Shown here one piece after another: positions 14,201 through 21,648 of a DNA stretch of 35,905 nt. The notes beneath the pieces were generated by a model that saw only the letters and a list, made by a program, of their open reading frames with translations, ran no database searches and had not been told where the DNA came from. Source of the stretch: Pseudarthrobacter sp. fls2-241-R2A-127. Lineage in GTDB: Bacteria; Actinomycetota; Actinomycetes; Actinomycetales; Micrococcaceae. The number at the start of each line of letters is the position of its first letter. The stretch's first letter is position 1. The position numbers were made by a program, and so were the translations under genes. Location of the stretch: NCBI RefSeq assembly GCF_030209355.1, contig NZ_JARVSF010000040.1, positions 1 to 35,905 of the forward strand, written 5' to 3'.

Positions 14201-15690
14201 CAGCGGCCACCTTGGCCGGGGCGGCGGAGCTCATCCGGGACACCATGGAGGCCTACCGCGACGACCCCGAAGCCGCAGGAATGCTCCAGGGCTATGCCCG
14301 GCGGCTGGCCGAGCCCCTCAGGATTGCCGTGGCCGGTATGGTCAAAGCAGGGAAATCCACCCTCCTGAACGCCATCATTGGCGAAGAGATTGCTCCCACG
14401 GATACCGGGGAATGCACCAGGATCGTCACGTGGTATCGGCACGGGCCCACGCCCCGCATCACGCTGCACCCCATCGATGGGGTGCCCAGGAACCTGCCGC
14501 TGAAACGCGTGGACGGGCGCCTGGTCTTCGTCCTGGACGGGATGCGGGCCGAGGACGTGGAAAGGCTCGACGTCGAATGGCCGTCGCCGGCACTGCAAGC
14601 CATGACGCTGATCGATACGCCGGGGATCGCGTCCCTGTCCCGGGACGTGTCCGCACGGACCTTGGCGTTCCTCACGCCGGAGGATGCGGCGTCGGAAGCT
14701 GACGCCGTGATCTACCTGATGCGCCACATGCACGCGTCCGACCTCCGCTTCCTCGAATCCTTCCGGGACACCCGGACCGCCCGCTCCGGTACCGTCAACG
14801 CCATCGCCGTGCTGTCCCGGGCCGATGAAGTGGGGGCCGGCCGGATCGACTCCCTGATCTCTGCCGGCAGCATCGCGGAGAGGTACGGCCGCGATCCCAA
14901 CCTGCGGAAGCTGGCGCTGGCGGTGGTCCCGGTGGCCGGACTCCTGGCCCAAAGTGCCCGCACCCTGCGCCAGGCGGACTTTGAGGCCCTGAGCATGGTG
15001 GCGGCCCTTGACCGGACAGCCCGCGAGCGGATGCTGCTCTCCGCGGACAGGTTCCGCAGGTCCACCGAGCCTGAGGGACTGACGGAGGCGGCGCGGACGG
15101 CCCTCCTGGAGCGTTATGGGCTTTTTGGCATCCGGCTGGCCTCGGTCCTGATCCGGAACGGGTTCACGGACGCCACGCCCCTCGCCCATGAGCTTGCCCG
15201 GCGAAGCGGACTGGACCCGCTGCTGGACGTGCTGGACCGCCAGTTCCAGGCGAGGTCCGAGGCGTTGAAAGCCAGGACCGCGCTGGCGGCGGTGGAGAAC
15301 CTCCTGGCCAGCCGCCCCCGCGAAGGGACGGAGCACCTAGCGGCCGCCCTGGAACGGCTCCAGGCCAACGCCCACGAGTTCCGGGAACTCCAGCTGCTCG
15401 CGGTGCTGCGGACCACTGGCCTGGACCTGCCACCGGAACTGGCCGTGGAAGCGGAACGGCTCCTCGGCGGCAGCGGTGCGGCCTCCTGGGTACGGCTGGG
15501 CCTGGACTCCGGTTCCGGCCCCGAGATGCTGGCTGCCGAAGCCCGTCGGTATTTGGCACGCTGGCGCGGGGTCTCCGAGAGTCCCCTGACCGGCAGGCCG
15601 GCAGCCGAGGCGTGCCGGGTGGTGATCCGCAGCTGCGAGGGCGTGGTGGCGGAGTGCTCCGGCCGGCACCCCCAGCCCCGGTCAGCCTAG
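14197..15690 (+). CDS. iniC: Dynamin-like GTPase, IniC type
   Basis: The second dynamin-family GTPase is 497 residues. G1 is GMVKAGKS at 47-54, G3 is DTPG at 140-143 and G4 appears as SRAD at 207-210, where Arg replaces the usual Lys. Helical regions follow, but there is no long hydrophobic paddle like that in the upstream partner, so it may be a soluble partner recruited to the membrane by it. ATG 14197 overlaps the IniA stop by four bases; the reading frame is open further upstream, but that region lies inside iniA. Its TAG shares a CTAG with the stop of the convergent minus-strand gene. The pairing of a paddle-bearing and a paddle-less dynamin recalls iniA/iniC. Confidence 0.85.
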   Translation: MTAATLAGAAELIRDTMEAYRDDPEAAGMLQGYARRLAEPLRIAVAGMVKAGKSTLLNAIIGEEIAPTDTGECTRIVTWYRHGPTPRITLHPIDGVPRNLPLKRVDGRLVFVLDGMRAEDVERLDVEWPSPALQAMTLIDTPGIASLSRDVSARTLAFLTPEDAASEADAVIYLMRHMHASDLRFLESFRDTRTARSGTVNAIAVLSRADEVGAGRIDSLISAGSIAERYGRDPNLRKLALAVVPVAGLLAQSARTLRQADFEALSMVAALDRTARERMLLSADRFRRSTEPEGLTEAARTALLERYGLFGIRLASVLIRNGFTDATPLAHELARRSGLDPLLDVLDRQFQARSEALKARTALAAVENLLASRPREGTEHLAAALERLQANAHEFRELQLLAVLRTTGLDLPPELAVEAERLLGGSGAASWVRLGLDSGSGPEMLAAEARRYLARWRGVSESPLTGRPAAEACRVVIRSCEGVVAECSGRHPQPRSA

Positions 15691-16250
15691 GAACGTCCCT
15701 GCCGCAGCCAGGCGCCAGTGGGCGGCAGGAACAGCTGCACCAGTCCGCCGAACCCCAATGCCAGCCCGGCCACCCACAGCATCACCACGTAGCTGCCGGC
15801 CGCGCCGCCGGGGACCAGGAAGACGGAGGCCAGCAGCAGCACGGGCAGGTGGCTGGCCAGCAGCGGAAGCAGGGCCCAGCGTCCCCAAGCCCGGCGGGCA
15901 AGGACCGCGGCCAGGGCTGCGGCCTCCAGCAGGGTGACCAGCAGGAGGGCGCCCAGGCTTGCCCAGAAGACGACGTCCGCGGCGGTACCCGCGGAGGCCA
16001 TGCCGTTGCGTGCGGCCATGTCCGCCACCACCGCGCGGAGGCGCTGCAGGTTCGAATCGCGGGCCACGAAGGAGCCGGCCAGGACGGTCAGCCCGGCGAG
16101 GAAACTGAGGACCCAGAACGTGCGGGCAGTCCTGACGGTGCGGGGCAGGGACGGGGTGGCCGGGATGGGCGGCGGTGCGGAGTAGGACAAGCCGGGCCGC
16201 GGCGGGGGAGCGGACAGGCGCCGCTCATCTCCTCCCGGCCGGGACGCCAT
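15687..16250 (-). CDS. Four-helix membrane protein of unknown function
   Basis: A 187-residue protein with a Pro/Arg-rich cytosolic N-terminus (1-40) and four hydrophobic segments at about 44-62, 91-114, 119-143 and 150-173. Low sequence complexity and no polar catalytic motif leave its function open. It lies 5 bases downstream of the PLDc_N-domain gene on the same strand, so the two form an operon. The ATG at 16250 is the only reasonable start before the first helix. Its stop codon overlaps the iniC stop on the opposite strand within CTAG. Confidence 0.75.
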   Translation of the reverse strand: MASRPGGDERRLSAPPPRPGLSYSAPPPIPATPSLPRTVRTARTFWVLSFLAGLTVLAGSFVARDSNLQRLRAVVADMAARNGMASAGTAADVVFWASLGALLLVTLLEAAALAAVLARRAWGRWALLPLLASHLPVLLLASVFLVPGGAAGSYVVMLWVAGLALGFGGLVQLFLPPTGAWLRQGRS

Positions 16251-16255
16251 GGCCC

Positions 16256-16645
16256 CTATTTCAGTCCGTCGGTATCGTGTTCGTCGGTGCCGTGCCGGGG
16301 TTTCCGGTCGGCGTCCTTGGCCTTGGCATCGAGGTCGTCGCGGAGTTTCCTGAGCCGCTCTGCCTCGGCCTGGTTCCGGCGGCGTGCCTCAAGGTTGCGG
16401 AGGAAGTCCGGGTCATCATCCGGAGCAGTGGGGTGCGGGTAGCTGGGCCGCGGCTGGGCTGTACCCCGCGGCCGGCCGATCAGCAGCCACAGAATGGAAC
16501 CGAGGACGGGCAGGACAATTTGGACGATGATCCACGCCGGTTTCGAAATTCCGCGGGTGAGGCGGCCTTCAGTGCGGATCACGTCCACCAGGCCATACAC
16601 AAAGATGACGAGGACTGCGACGGCCAAAGCCACACGGAAGAGCAT
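16256..16645 (-). CDS. Small membrane protein with PLD nuclease N-terminal (PLDc_N) domain
   Basis: The 129-residue protein has two helices, at about 3-20 and 35-57, separated by the short segment VIRTEGRLTRGISKPAW. This is the PLDc_N pattern found alone in many small actinobacterial proteins, here without any phospholipase D HKD motif. The C-terminal 70 residues are highly charged (RRRNQAEAERLRKLRDDLD) and probably form a cytosolic coiled coil. The start is at the ATG 16645, placed 7 bases after a TAGACT hexamer, which suggests a leaderless transcript divergent from the DUF4229 gene. The function of the family is unknown. Confidence 0.8.
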   Translation of the reverse strand: MLFRVALAVAVLVIFVYGLVDVIRTEGRLTRGISKPAWIIVQIVLPVLGSILWLLIGRPRGTAQPRPSYPHPTAPDDDPDFLRNLEARRRNQAEAERLRKLRDDLDAKAKDADRKPRHGTDEHDTDGLK

Positions 16646-16652
16646 GCCATTA

Positions 16653-16658
16653 AGTCTA
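16653..16658 (-). promoter_or_regulatory. Leaderless -10 element of the PLDc_N gene
   Basis: TAGACT reads on the minus strand, with 7 bases between it and the ATG at 16645. Transcription starting 6-8 bases after the hexamer would begin at or just before the start codon. No Shine-Dalgarno sequence is present. Confidence 0.6.
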
Positions 16659-16694
16659 TCGTCAGGACGCGCAGGGGCCGCTGGCCGGGGCGGC

Positions 16695-16700
16695 TAAACT
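16695..16700 (+). promoter_or_regulatory. Leaderless -10 element of the DUF4229 gene
   Basis: TAAACT is separated by 6 bases from the GTG at 16707, with no Shine-Dalgarno sequence, so the mRNA probably begins at the start codon. It is back to back with the minus-strand promoter at 16653-16658. Confidence 0.6.
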
Positions 16701-16706
16701 TGAATA

Positions 16707-17015
16707 GTGGCCTTTTTGAAATATTCCCTGATCCGTTTGGCGATCTTCCTGCCCCTGTTCGTCCTGTTCTTGATCCTGCAGGTCGGGGCTCTGATGGCCG
16801 TCATCTGCGCCGCGCTCATTGCCTTCGCCGTCAGTTACCTTTTCTTCCAGAAGCAGCGTGATGCTGCCACCGCGGCACTCCAGTACCGGTTTTCCGGGAA
16901 GGCCAAGCCGCTGCGCTCGGCCGGAGAGGTCCAGGATGCCAACGCCGAGGACGCCCTGCTGGACGCCAACCCGGACATCACCATCAACAATGCCAAGGGC
17001 AAAAAGAGCGCCTAG
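16707..17015 (+). CDS. DUF4229 domain membrane protein
   Basis: A 102-residue protein with two close hydrophobic helices (about 7-25 and 28-46), then FFQKQRDAATAALQYRF and a charged tail ending in KKS-A. This matches the DUF4229 pattern of small actinobacterial membrane proteins, which often sit beside menaquinone genes, as here. Function is unknown; the constant link to menA suggests a role around menaquinone synthesis or the membrane, which is only a context inference. GTG 16707 is the start, probably leaderless. The TAG stop overlaps the menA stop on the other strand within CTAG. Confidence 0.8.
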   Translation: MAFLKYSLIRLAIFLPLFVLFLILQVGALMAVICAALIAFAVSYLFFQKQRDAATAALQYRFSGKAKPLRSAGEVQDANAEDALLDANPDITINNAKGKKSA

Positions 17016-17893
17016 AAGCCGTGGCTGAGGATCAGGCCCAGTGAGAACAGGACGCTGTAGCCGAGGTTGATCAGCCCGGTCTGCTTGAGGACGGGGATCA
17101 GGCTCTTGCGCTTGCGTCCGTTGATCATCAGCCAGGCCGGCATCAGGCATGCCGGGATGAGCAGCAGCACAATCAGGATCCATGGCCGCCCCGGGGCCAG
17201 GATCACCACCAGCAGGATGGCCACGGCCAGCATCAGGACGTAGCTTTCGCGCGCATGCTTGTCCCCAAGCCGCACGGCGAGGGTCTTCTTGCCGGCCTGC
17301 ATGTCCGTGGGGATGTCCCTGACGTTGTTGGCCATCAGCAGCGCCGTGGCGATCAGCCCGGTGCCGATCGCTCCGATAACGGCCGGCAGGCTGATGTGGC
17401 CCGCCTGCGTGTACGTGGTGCCCAGGGTGGCCACGAGGCCGAAGAACACGAAAACGAACAGGTCGCCCAGGCCCATATAGCCGTACGGATTCTTGCCGCC
17501 CGTGTAGCCCCAGGCGGCCATGACGCAGCCCAGCCCCACCAGGATCAGCCACCACGCCTGGGTCAGGAACACCAGCACCAGCCCAAACACCATGGCCAGG
17601 GCAAACGTGCCGAACGCGGCCCACTTCACATGCTCCGGCTTGGCCACGCCCGAGCCCACCAGCCGCAACGGCCCCACGCGGTCGTCGTCGGTACCGCGGA
17701 TGCCGTCCGAGTAGTCGTTCGCGAAGTTCACGCCGACTTGGAGCAGGAGCGCCACCAGCGCCGCGAGGATGGCATTGGGCAGCAGGAACGAGTCCATTTC
17801 GTAGGCGGCGGCAGTGCCGATCAGCACCGGCGCGATCGCTGCCGGAAGTGTCCGGAGTCGGGCGCCTTGGATCCATTGGGCGGCTGTGGCCAC
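17012..17893 (-). CDS. menA: 1,4-dihydroxy-2-naphthoate polyprenyltransferase MenA
   Basis: This 293-residue UbiA-family enzyme attaches the polyprenyl chain to 1,4-dihydroxy-2-naphthoate to give demethylmenaquinone. The first Asp-rich motif is NDYSDGIRGTDDDRVGP and the second is NVRDIPTDMQAGKKTLAVRLG. About eight to nine helices cover the protein. GTG 17893 was chosen because the protein then starts VATAAQWIQGARLRTLP, the normal MenA N-terminus, and GAGG lies upstream; an ATG further out would add an unlikely extension. It follows menE by 75 bases on the same strand and ends convergently with the DUF4229 gene. Confidence 0.94.
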   Translation of the reverse strand: MATAAQWIQGARLRTLPAAIAPVLIGTAAAYEMDSFLLPNAILAALVALLLQVGVNFANDYSDGIRGTDDDRVGPLRLVGSGVAKPEHVKWAAFGTFALAMVFGLVLVFLTQAWWLILVGLGCVMAAWGYTGGKNPYGYMGLGDLFVFVFFGLVATLGTTYTQAGHISLPAVIGAIGTGLIATALLMANNVRDIPTDMQAGKKTLAVRLGDKHARESYVLMLAVAILLVVILAPGRPWILIVLLLIPACLMPAWLMINGRKRKSLIPVLKQTGLINLGYSVLFSLGLILSHGF

Positions 17894-17968
17894 GGTTAGT
17901 ACCTCGTGTTGTTTCGATAAGACGGCAGGATGGAACGGGCGCACCCGCCGCGGTGGTGCAGGTCCACT

Positions 17969-19192
17969 CTACTTTCCCCCGTGCAGGGCGCTGAGTTCCG
18001 CGCTCATGGCGAGCCGGTCGGGTTTGCCGTTCGGCAGCATCCGCAGCCCGGACGCGGTGAGGACGGTCTTGGGGGCAAGGGCCCCCAGTTCCCGCTGCCA
18101 CTGCCGTTGGAGTTCGACGGCGGGATCCCCGGTTTCCTGCCCGGCGCCGGCCGTCGCGGGGGCGCCGGGGCCGGGGGTGCCGTTCCCGGCCAGGGCCACG
18201 TAGGCGGCCACGGCCTGGCCCCACTCAGCGGACGGGACGCCGGCGACGAAAGCCGAGGAAACGGCGTCGGACTTTTCCAGCTGCTCCTGCACGTGTGCGG
18301 CGGAAACTTTGATGCCTCCGGTAATGATGACGTCGTCGGCGCGGCCCAGCACGGTGAGGCGGCCGTCGTCGTCAATGGAGCCGAGGTCGCTGGTGCGGTA
18401 CCAGCGCACGCCATCTTCCTCGAAGAACGTCCCGGTTTCTTCATCCGGTGCCTCGATGTAGCCGGCAGCCACCGTGTCCCCGCCCAAGAGGATCCTGCCG
18501 TCCGCTGCCACCCGGACCGAGACGCCCTCCAGCGGGTAGCCGTCGTAGATGCAGCCGCCGGAGGTTTCGGCGGAACCGTAGGTGGTGATCACGCGCACGC
18601 CGGCGTCCCGGGCAGCGGTCAACAGGGACTGCGGCGCGGGGGCGCCGCCCAGCAGGATGGCGTTGAACCGGCGGAGCACCGCGAGGGTCTCCGGGGACGG
18701 GTCATCCAGGAGCCGCTGGAGCTGGGTGGGAACCAGGGACGTGAAGCGGATTTTGTCGGTCAGTTCCAGCGCCGCGGCGGTGAAGGCTTCCGGCGTGAAA
18801 CCGCCGGACATGTCCATGACCCAGGGGCGGGTCCCGGCGAACAGGGACCGCACCAGCACCTGGATCCCGGCCACGAACTGCACGGGGAGGGCCAGCAGCC
18901 ACTGGCCCTCGCCCTTGAGCCGCAGCGCCGTGGCCATGGAGGAGGCCGCCAGGGACTCCACCGTGAGCAGGGTCGCCTTGGGCGTGCCGGTGGAGCCGGA
19001 CGTGCGGACCACGGCCACGGCGTCGTCGCAGCCGGGGGTTTCCACGTGCCCCACCACCAGGGCGCCGTCTTCCCCGACGGAGAGTTCGACGGCGGGGCCC
19101 TCGCCGTGGAGGGCGGCCGCCAGGGCTTTCAGGGCGGGTTCGATGTTGAGCGGGCCGGCGGTGCCGGGGGCCGGAGTTTCTTCGCTGTTCAT
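17969..19192 (-). CDS. menE: o-Succinylbenzoate-CoA ligase MenE
   Basis: A 407-residue AMP-forming acyl-CoA ligase. Core motifs are in order: TSGSTGTPK (64-72), TTYGSAETSGG, RWYRTSDLG, GRADDVIITGGIKV and PNGKPDR near the C-terminus, whose Lys is catalytic for adenylation. It activates o-succinylbenzoate, the substrate of MenB. It is shorter than the E. coli enzyme at the N-terminus, as in other actinobacteria. A GGGAGG ribosome site that includes the menB stop lies just before the ATG. MenB stops 13 bases upstream, so the two are one operon. A disordered Ala/Pro/Gly insert lies at about 338-355. Other acyl substrates cannot be fully excluded, but the location makes MenE most likely. Confidence 0.92.
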   Translation of the reverse strand: MNSEETPAPGTAGPLNIEPALKALAAALHGEGPAVELSVGEDGALVVGHVETPGCDDAVAVVRTSGSTGTPKATLLTVESLAASSMATALRLKGEGQWLLALPVQFVAGIQVLVRSLFAGTRPWVMDMSGGFTPEAFTAAALELTDKIRFTSLVPTQLQRLLDDPSPETLAVLRRFNAILLGGAPAPQSLLTAARDAGVRVITTYGSAETSGGCIYDGYPLEGVSVRVAADGRILLGGDTVAAGYIEAPDEETGTFFEEDGVRWYRTSDLGSIDDDGRLTVLGRADDVIITGGIKVSAAHVQEQLEKSDAVSSAFVAGVPSAEWGQAVAAYVALAGNGTPGPGAPATAGAGQETGDPAVELQRQWQRELGALAPKTVLTASGLRMLPNGKPDRLAMSAELSALHGGK

Positions 19193-19205
19193 TGCCGTTC
19201 CTCCC

Positions 19206-20159
19206 TTAGAAGTAGTGCGGGAAGCGGGACCAGTCGGGGTCGCGTTTTTGCAGGAAGGCTTCCTTTCCTTCCACAGCTTCGTCGGTCATGTAAGCCAGCC
19301 GGGTGGCCTCGCCGGCAAACACCTGCTGGCCTGCCAGGCCGTCGTCGGCAAGGTTGAAGGCGAACTTCAGCATGCGGATGGCCTGCGGCGACTGCCGGGC
19401 GATGTCCGCTGCGTATTCCAGCGCCACCTCCTCCAGTCGCGCGTGGTCCACGGCCTCATTCACGGCGCCCATCCGAACCATGTCCTCAGCGGAATATTCG
19501 CGGGCCAGGAAGAAGATTTCCCGGGCAGTCTTTTGGCCCACCTGACGGGCCAGCAGCGCGGAGCCGTAACCGGCGTCGAAGCTTCCCACCGTGGCGTCCG
19601 TCTGCTTGAACTTGCCGTGCTGCCGGGACGCGATGGTGAGGTCGCTGACCACGTGCAGCGAGTGGCCGCCGCCGGCTGCCCAGCCGTTGACGACGGCGAT
19701 GACCACCTTGGGCATGGTGCGCATGAGCCGCTGGACTTCCAGGATGTGCAGCCGTCCGGCGCGGGCGGGGTCGATGGTTTCCTGCGTCTCGCCGTCGGCA
19801 TACCGGTACCCGTCCCTGCCACGGATCCGCTGGTCGCCGCCGGAGCAGAAGGAGTGGCCGCCGTCCTTGGGGGAGGGGCCGTTGCCGGTCAACAGCACGG
19901 TGGCAACGTCGGGGCTCATTCGGGCGTGGTCCATGGCGCGGTACAGCTCGTCCACGGTGCCGGGACGGAAGGCGTTGCGGACCTCCGGCCGGTTGAACGC
20001 GATGCGGACCGTGGCCAGGTCGCGCACCCAGCCGCCGTCGGAATCCCGTTCCACCTGCCGGTGGTAGGTCATGTCCTGGAAGTCATCGAAGCCGGAAACC
20101 ACCCGCCAGCGCGTGGGATCGAAGACGTCGGACACCGGGGCGGGGATCTGGTTGCTCAC
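19206..20159 (-). CDS. menB: 1,4-dihydroxy-2-naphthoyl-CoA synthase MenB
   Basis: This 317-residue crotonase-fold enzyme closes the naphthoquinone ring in menaquinone synthesis. Typical MenB features are FCSGGDQRIRG, VNGWAAGGGHSLH, the TVGSFDAGYGSALLAR segment and the C-terminal EGKEAFLQKRDPDWSRFPHYF tail, which is specific to MenB among crotonases. Length fits actinobacterial MenB. The start is a GTG at 20159, six bases after a TAGACT hexamer, so the mRNA is probably leaderless; no Shine-Dalgarno sequence is present. menE follows within 13 bases. Confidence 0.95.
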   Translation of the reverse strand: MSNQIPAPVSDVFDPTRWRVVSGFDDFQDMTYHRQVERDSDGGWVRDLATVRIAFNRPEVRNAFRPGTVDELYRAMDHARMSPDVATVLLTGNGPSPKDGGHSFCSGGDQRIRGRDGYRYADGETQETIDPARAGRLHILEVQRLMRTMPKVVIAVVNGWAAGGGHSLHVVSDLTIASRQHGKFKQTDATVGSFDAGYGSALLARQVGQKTAREIFFLAREYSAEDMVRMGAVNEAVDHARLEEVALEYAADIARQSPQAIRMLKFAFNLADDGLAGQQVFAGEATRLAYMTDEAVEGKEAFLQKRDPDWSRFPHYF

Positions 20160-20165
20160 CGTCCA

Positions 20166-20171
20166 AGTCTA
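20166..20171 (-). promoter_or_regulatory. Leaderless -10 element of menB
   Basis: TAGACT on the minus strand is followed by six bases and the GTG at 20159. It lies in the short gap after the VOC gene stop, giving the men operon its own start site. Confidence 0.6.
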
Positions 20172-20181
20172 GTAATCGGCT

Positions 20182-20622
20182 TCAGCTGATGCAGAACTCG
20201 TTGCCCTCGGGGTCCGCCATGGTGTGCCAGGAATGCGGTCCCTGGCCCGCCGTCCAGAGGAATGAGGCGCCGCGTGCCTCAAGCTCGCGCCGCACCTCGT
20301 CTTTGTCCCGGCCGTCCAGCCTGACGTCCCAATGCACGCGGTTCTTCACTGTTTTCTCCTCTGGGGCGGTCTGGAAGAGCATGCGCCGGGCGGGGGCCTT
20401 GGCGTCTATTTCCTCCGGCGGCCGGATGGCGGCACCGTCCTTCCACACCAGGTTTCCGCGGTGCGTCGCGGTCTGGTCCCCGGTGGCATAGCCCTGCTCG
20501 ATCATGGAGCGGATGAAGCCGGCATCCTGTGGTTCCACGGCCCACTGCAGGGTTTCGGCCCACCAGTCGGCGAGCTCATGCGGGTTTGACGAGTCGATCA
20601 CGATTTGGATATTCAGTCCCAT
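20182..20622 (-). CDS. VOC family (glyoxalase-like) protein
   Basis: A 146-residue protein with two beta-alpha-beta-beta-beta halves typical of the vicinal oxygen chelate fold. It begins MGLNIQIVIDSSNPHELADWW and ends WHTMADPEGNEFCIS, the usual end motif of glyoxalase-like proteins. Candidate metal ligands are His in RVHWDV and Glu in GNEFCIS, but the full set is not certain, so enzymatic activity is open. The ATG at 20622 follows a TACCGT hexamer by six bases. The gene is independent of the men genes downstream. Confidence 0.82.
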   Translation of the reverse strand: MGLNIQIVIDSSNPHELADWWAETLQWAVEPQDAGFIRSMIEQGYATGDQTATHRGNLVWKDGAAIRPPEEIDAKAPARRMLFQTAPEEKTVKNRVHWDVRLDGRDKDEVRRELEARGASFLWTAGQGPHSWHTMADPEGNEFCIS

Positions 20623-20628
20623 CCGTCC

Positions 20629-20634
20629 ACGGTA
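20629..20634 (-). promoter_or_regulatory. Leaderless -10 element of the VOC gene
   Basis: TACCGT on the minus strand lies six bases before the ATG at 20622. No Shine-Dalgarno site is present. Confidence 0.5.
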
Positions 20635-20681
20635 AGGGCGGGTGTGGAGTTGTGGAAGGGGGGACTAGGGAGTGGCCCTGG

Positions 20682-21443
20682 CTACGCCTGGACGTGCTGC
20701 ATCTGCTCGAACAGTTCCGGCGGGATGGCGTAGACCATGACCACCGCCAGCAGGTTCTTGGCGGCGTGGACGAAGTAGGAGAACATGACGTTCTTCCCGG
20801 TCCACACGTAGACGAAGACCAGGGTGGCGCCCATTGCCAGGTATGGGAGGAGCGCCGTCAAGGTAACCGCCTCCTGCCCTACGATGTGCAGGGCCGCGAA
20901 CAGCACCGCCGACAGGACGCAGCAGATCCAGATGTTCACCCGCCTGGCCAGCTTTCCGATCAGCAGGTGGCGGAAAATGTATTCCTCAACGAACGGTCCT
21001 ACCACCACCAGCAGCGGCACCATGAGCCATGGCGGCACCTGCTGGATAAGGGCTTGCAGGCCGGCCTGGTTGGCGGAGGTTTCCACCTGCCCGTTCATGG
21101 CCACCAGGATCCCGGTGAGGATCAGCATTGCGATGACGGCAGCTGGAACCATCAGCAGGGTGAACCAGGGCCGGGTCGCCAGGACCTTGAGGTCGCGGAC
21201 CACCACCTTCCGGGCGGCCAGCAGCGCCACGATTCCCACCGACGCATAGAACAGCAGGTTCACCGCGTAGGAGGCGGCGGCCGGGGATGGCGCAATCTGC
21301 CGCAGGAACGGGGCCACCAGATGGCCGGCAACCGCGAAGAATCCCGCGATGGCCACGTAAAGGCACAGCGCCGCCAGGTCGAGGCGCGAAAAACGGTACA
21401 GCTGGGGCTGCGGGGCGGGCGGTACGCGGTGGGCTGTGGCCAT
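20682..21443 (-). CDS. CPBP family intramembrane glutamic endopeptidase
   Basis: The 253-residue membrane protein carries the CPBP (Abi/CAAX-like) motifs: FVEEYIFRHL with Glu153, Glu154 and Arg158, His186 in AALHIVGQ, and FSYFVHAAKN with His226 and Asn230. These residues form the intramembrane active site. About seven helices are predicted. Family members process prenylated or other membrane substrates, and in bacteria some act in bacteriocin immunity; no substrate is suggested by the neighbours. The ATG at 21443 follows TAGGCT by six bases, so it is probably leaderless. Confidence 0.9.
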   Translation of the reverse strand: MATAHRVPPAPQPQLYRFSRLDLAALCLYVAIAGFFAVAGHLVAPFLRQIAPSPAAASYAVNLLFYASVGIVALLAARKVVVRDLKVLATRPWFTLLMVPAAVIAMLILTGILVAMNGQVETSANQAGLQALIQQVPPWLMVPLLVVVGPFVEEYIFRHLLIGKLARRVNIWICCVLSAVLFAALHIVGQEAVTLTALLPYLAMGATLVFVYVWTGKNVMFSYFVHAAKNLLAVVMVYAIPPELFEQMQHVQA

Positions 21444-21449
21444 GGCCCC

Positions 21450-21455
21450 AGCCTA
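21450..21455 (-). promoter_or_regulatory. Leaderless -10 element of the CPBP protease gene
   Basis: TAGGCT on the minus strand is followed by GGGGCC and the ATG at 21443. No Shine-Dalgarno site is seen. Confidence 0.6.
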
Positions 21456-21648
21456 TCGCCGGGGGTGCCGTGTAGTGCGCGTCACGTCCCGCCCGCCCGG
21501 TCTTGTAGGATGGACAGGCCGCGTGAAGCTTCGGCTGTACGTTGATTAACGCTCACAATTGCTGGTTCCATGGCTTTAGTGCCGAATTTTGTGAGCCTGA
21601 TCATACGAATTCCGGATGCGGCCAACCCCCAACCCACAAGGAACAGTT

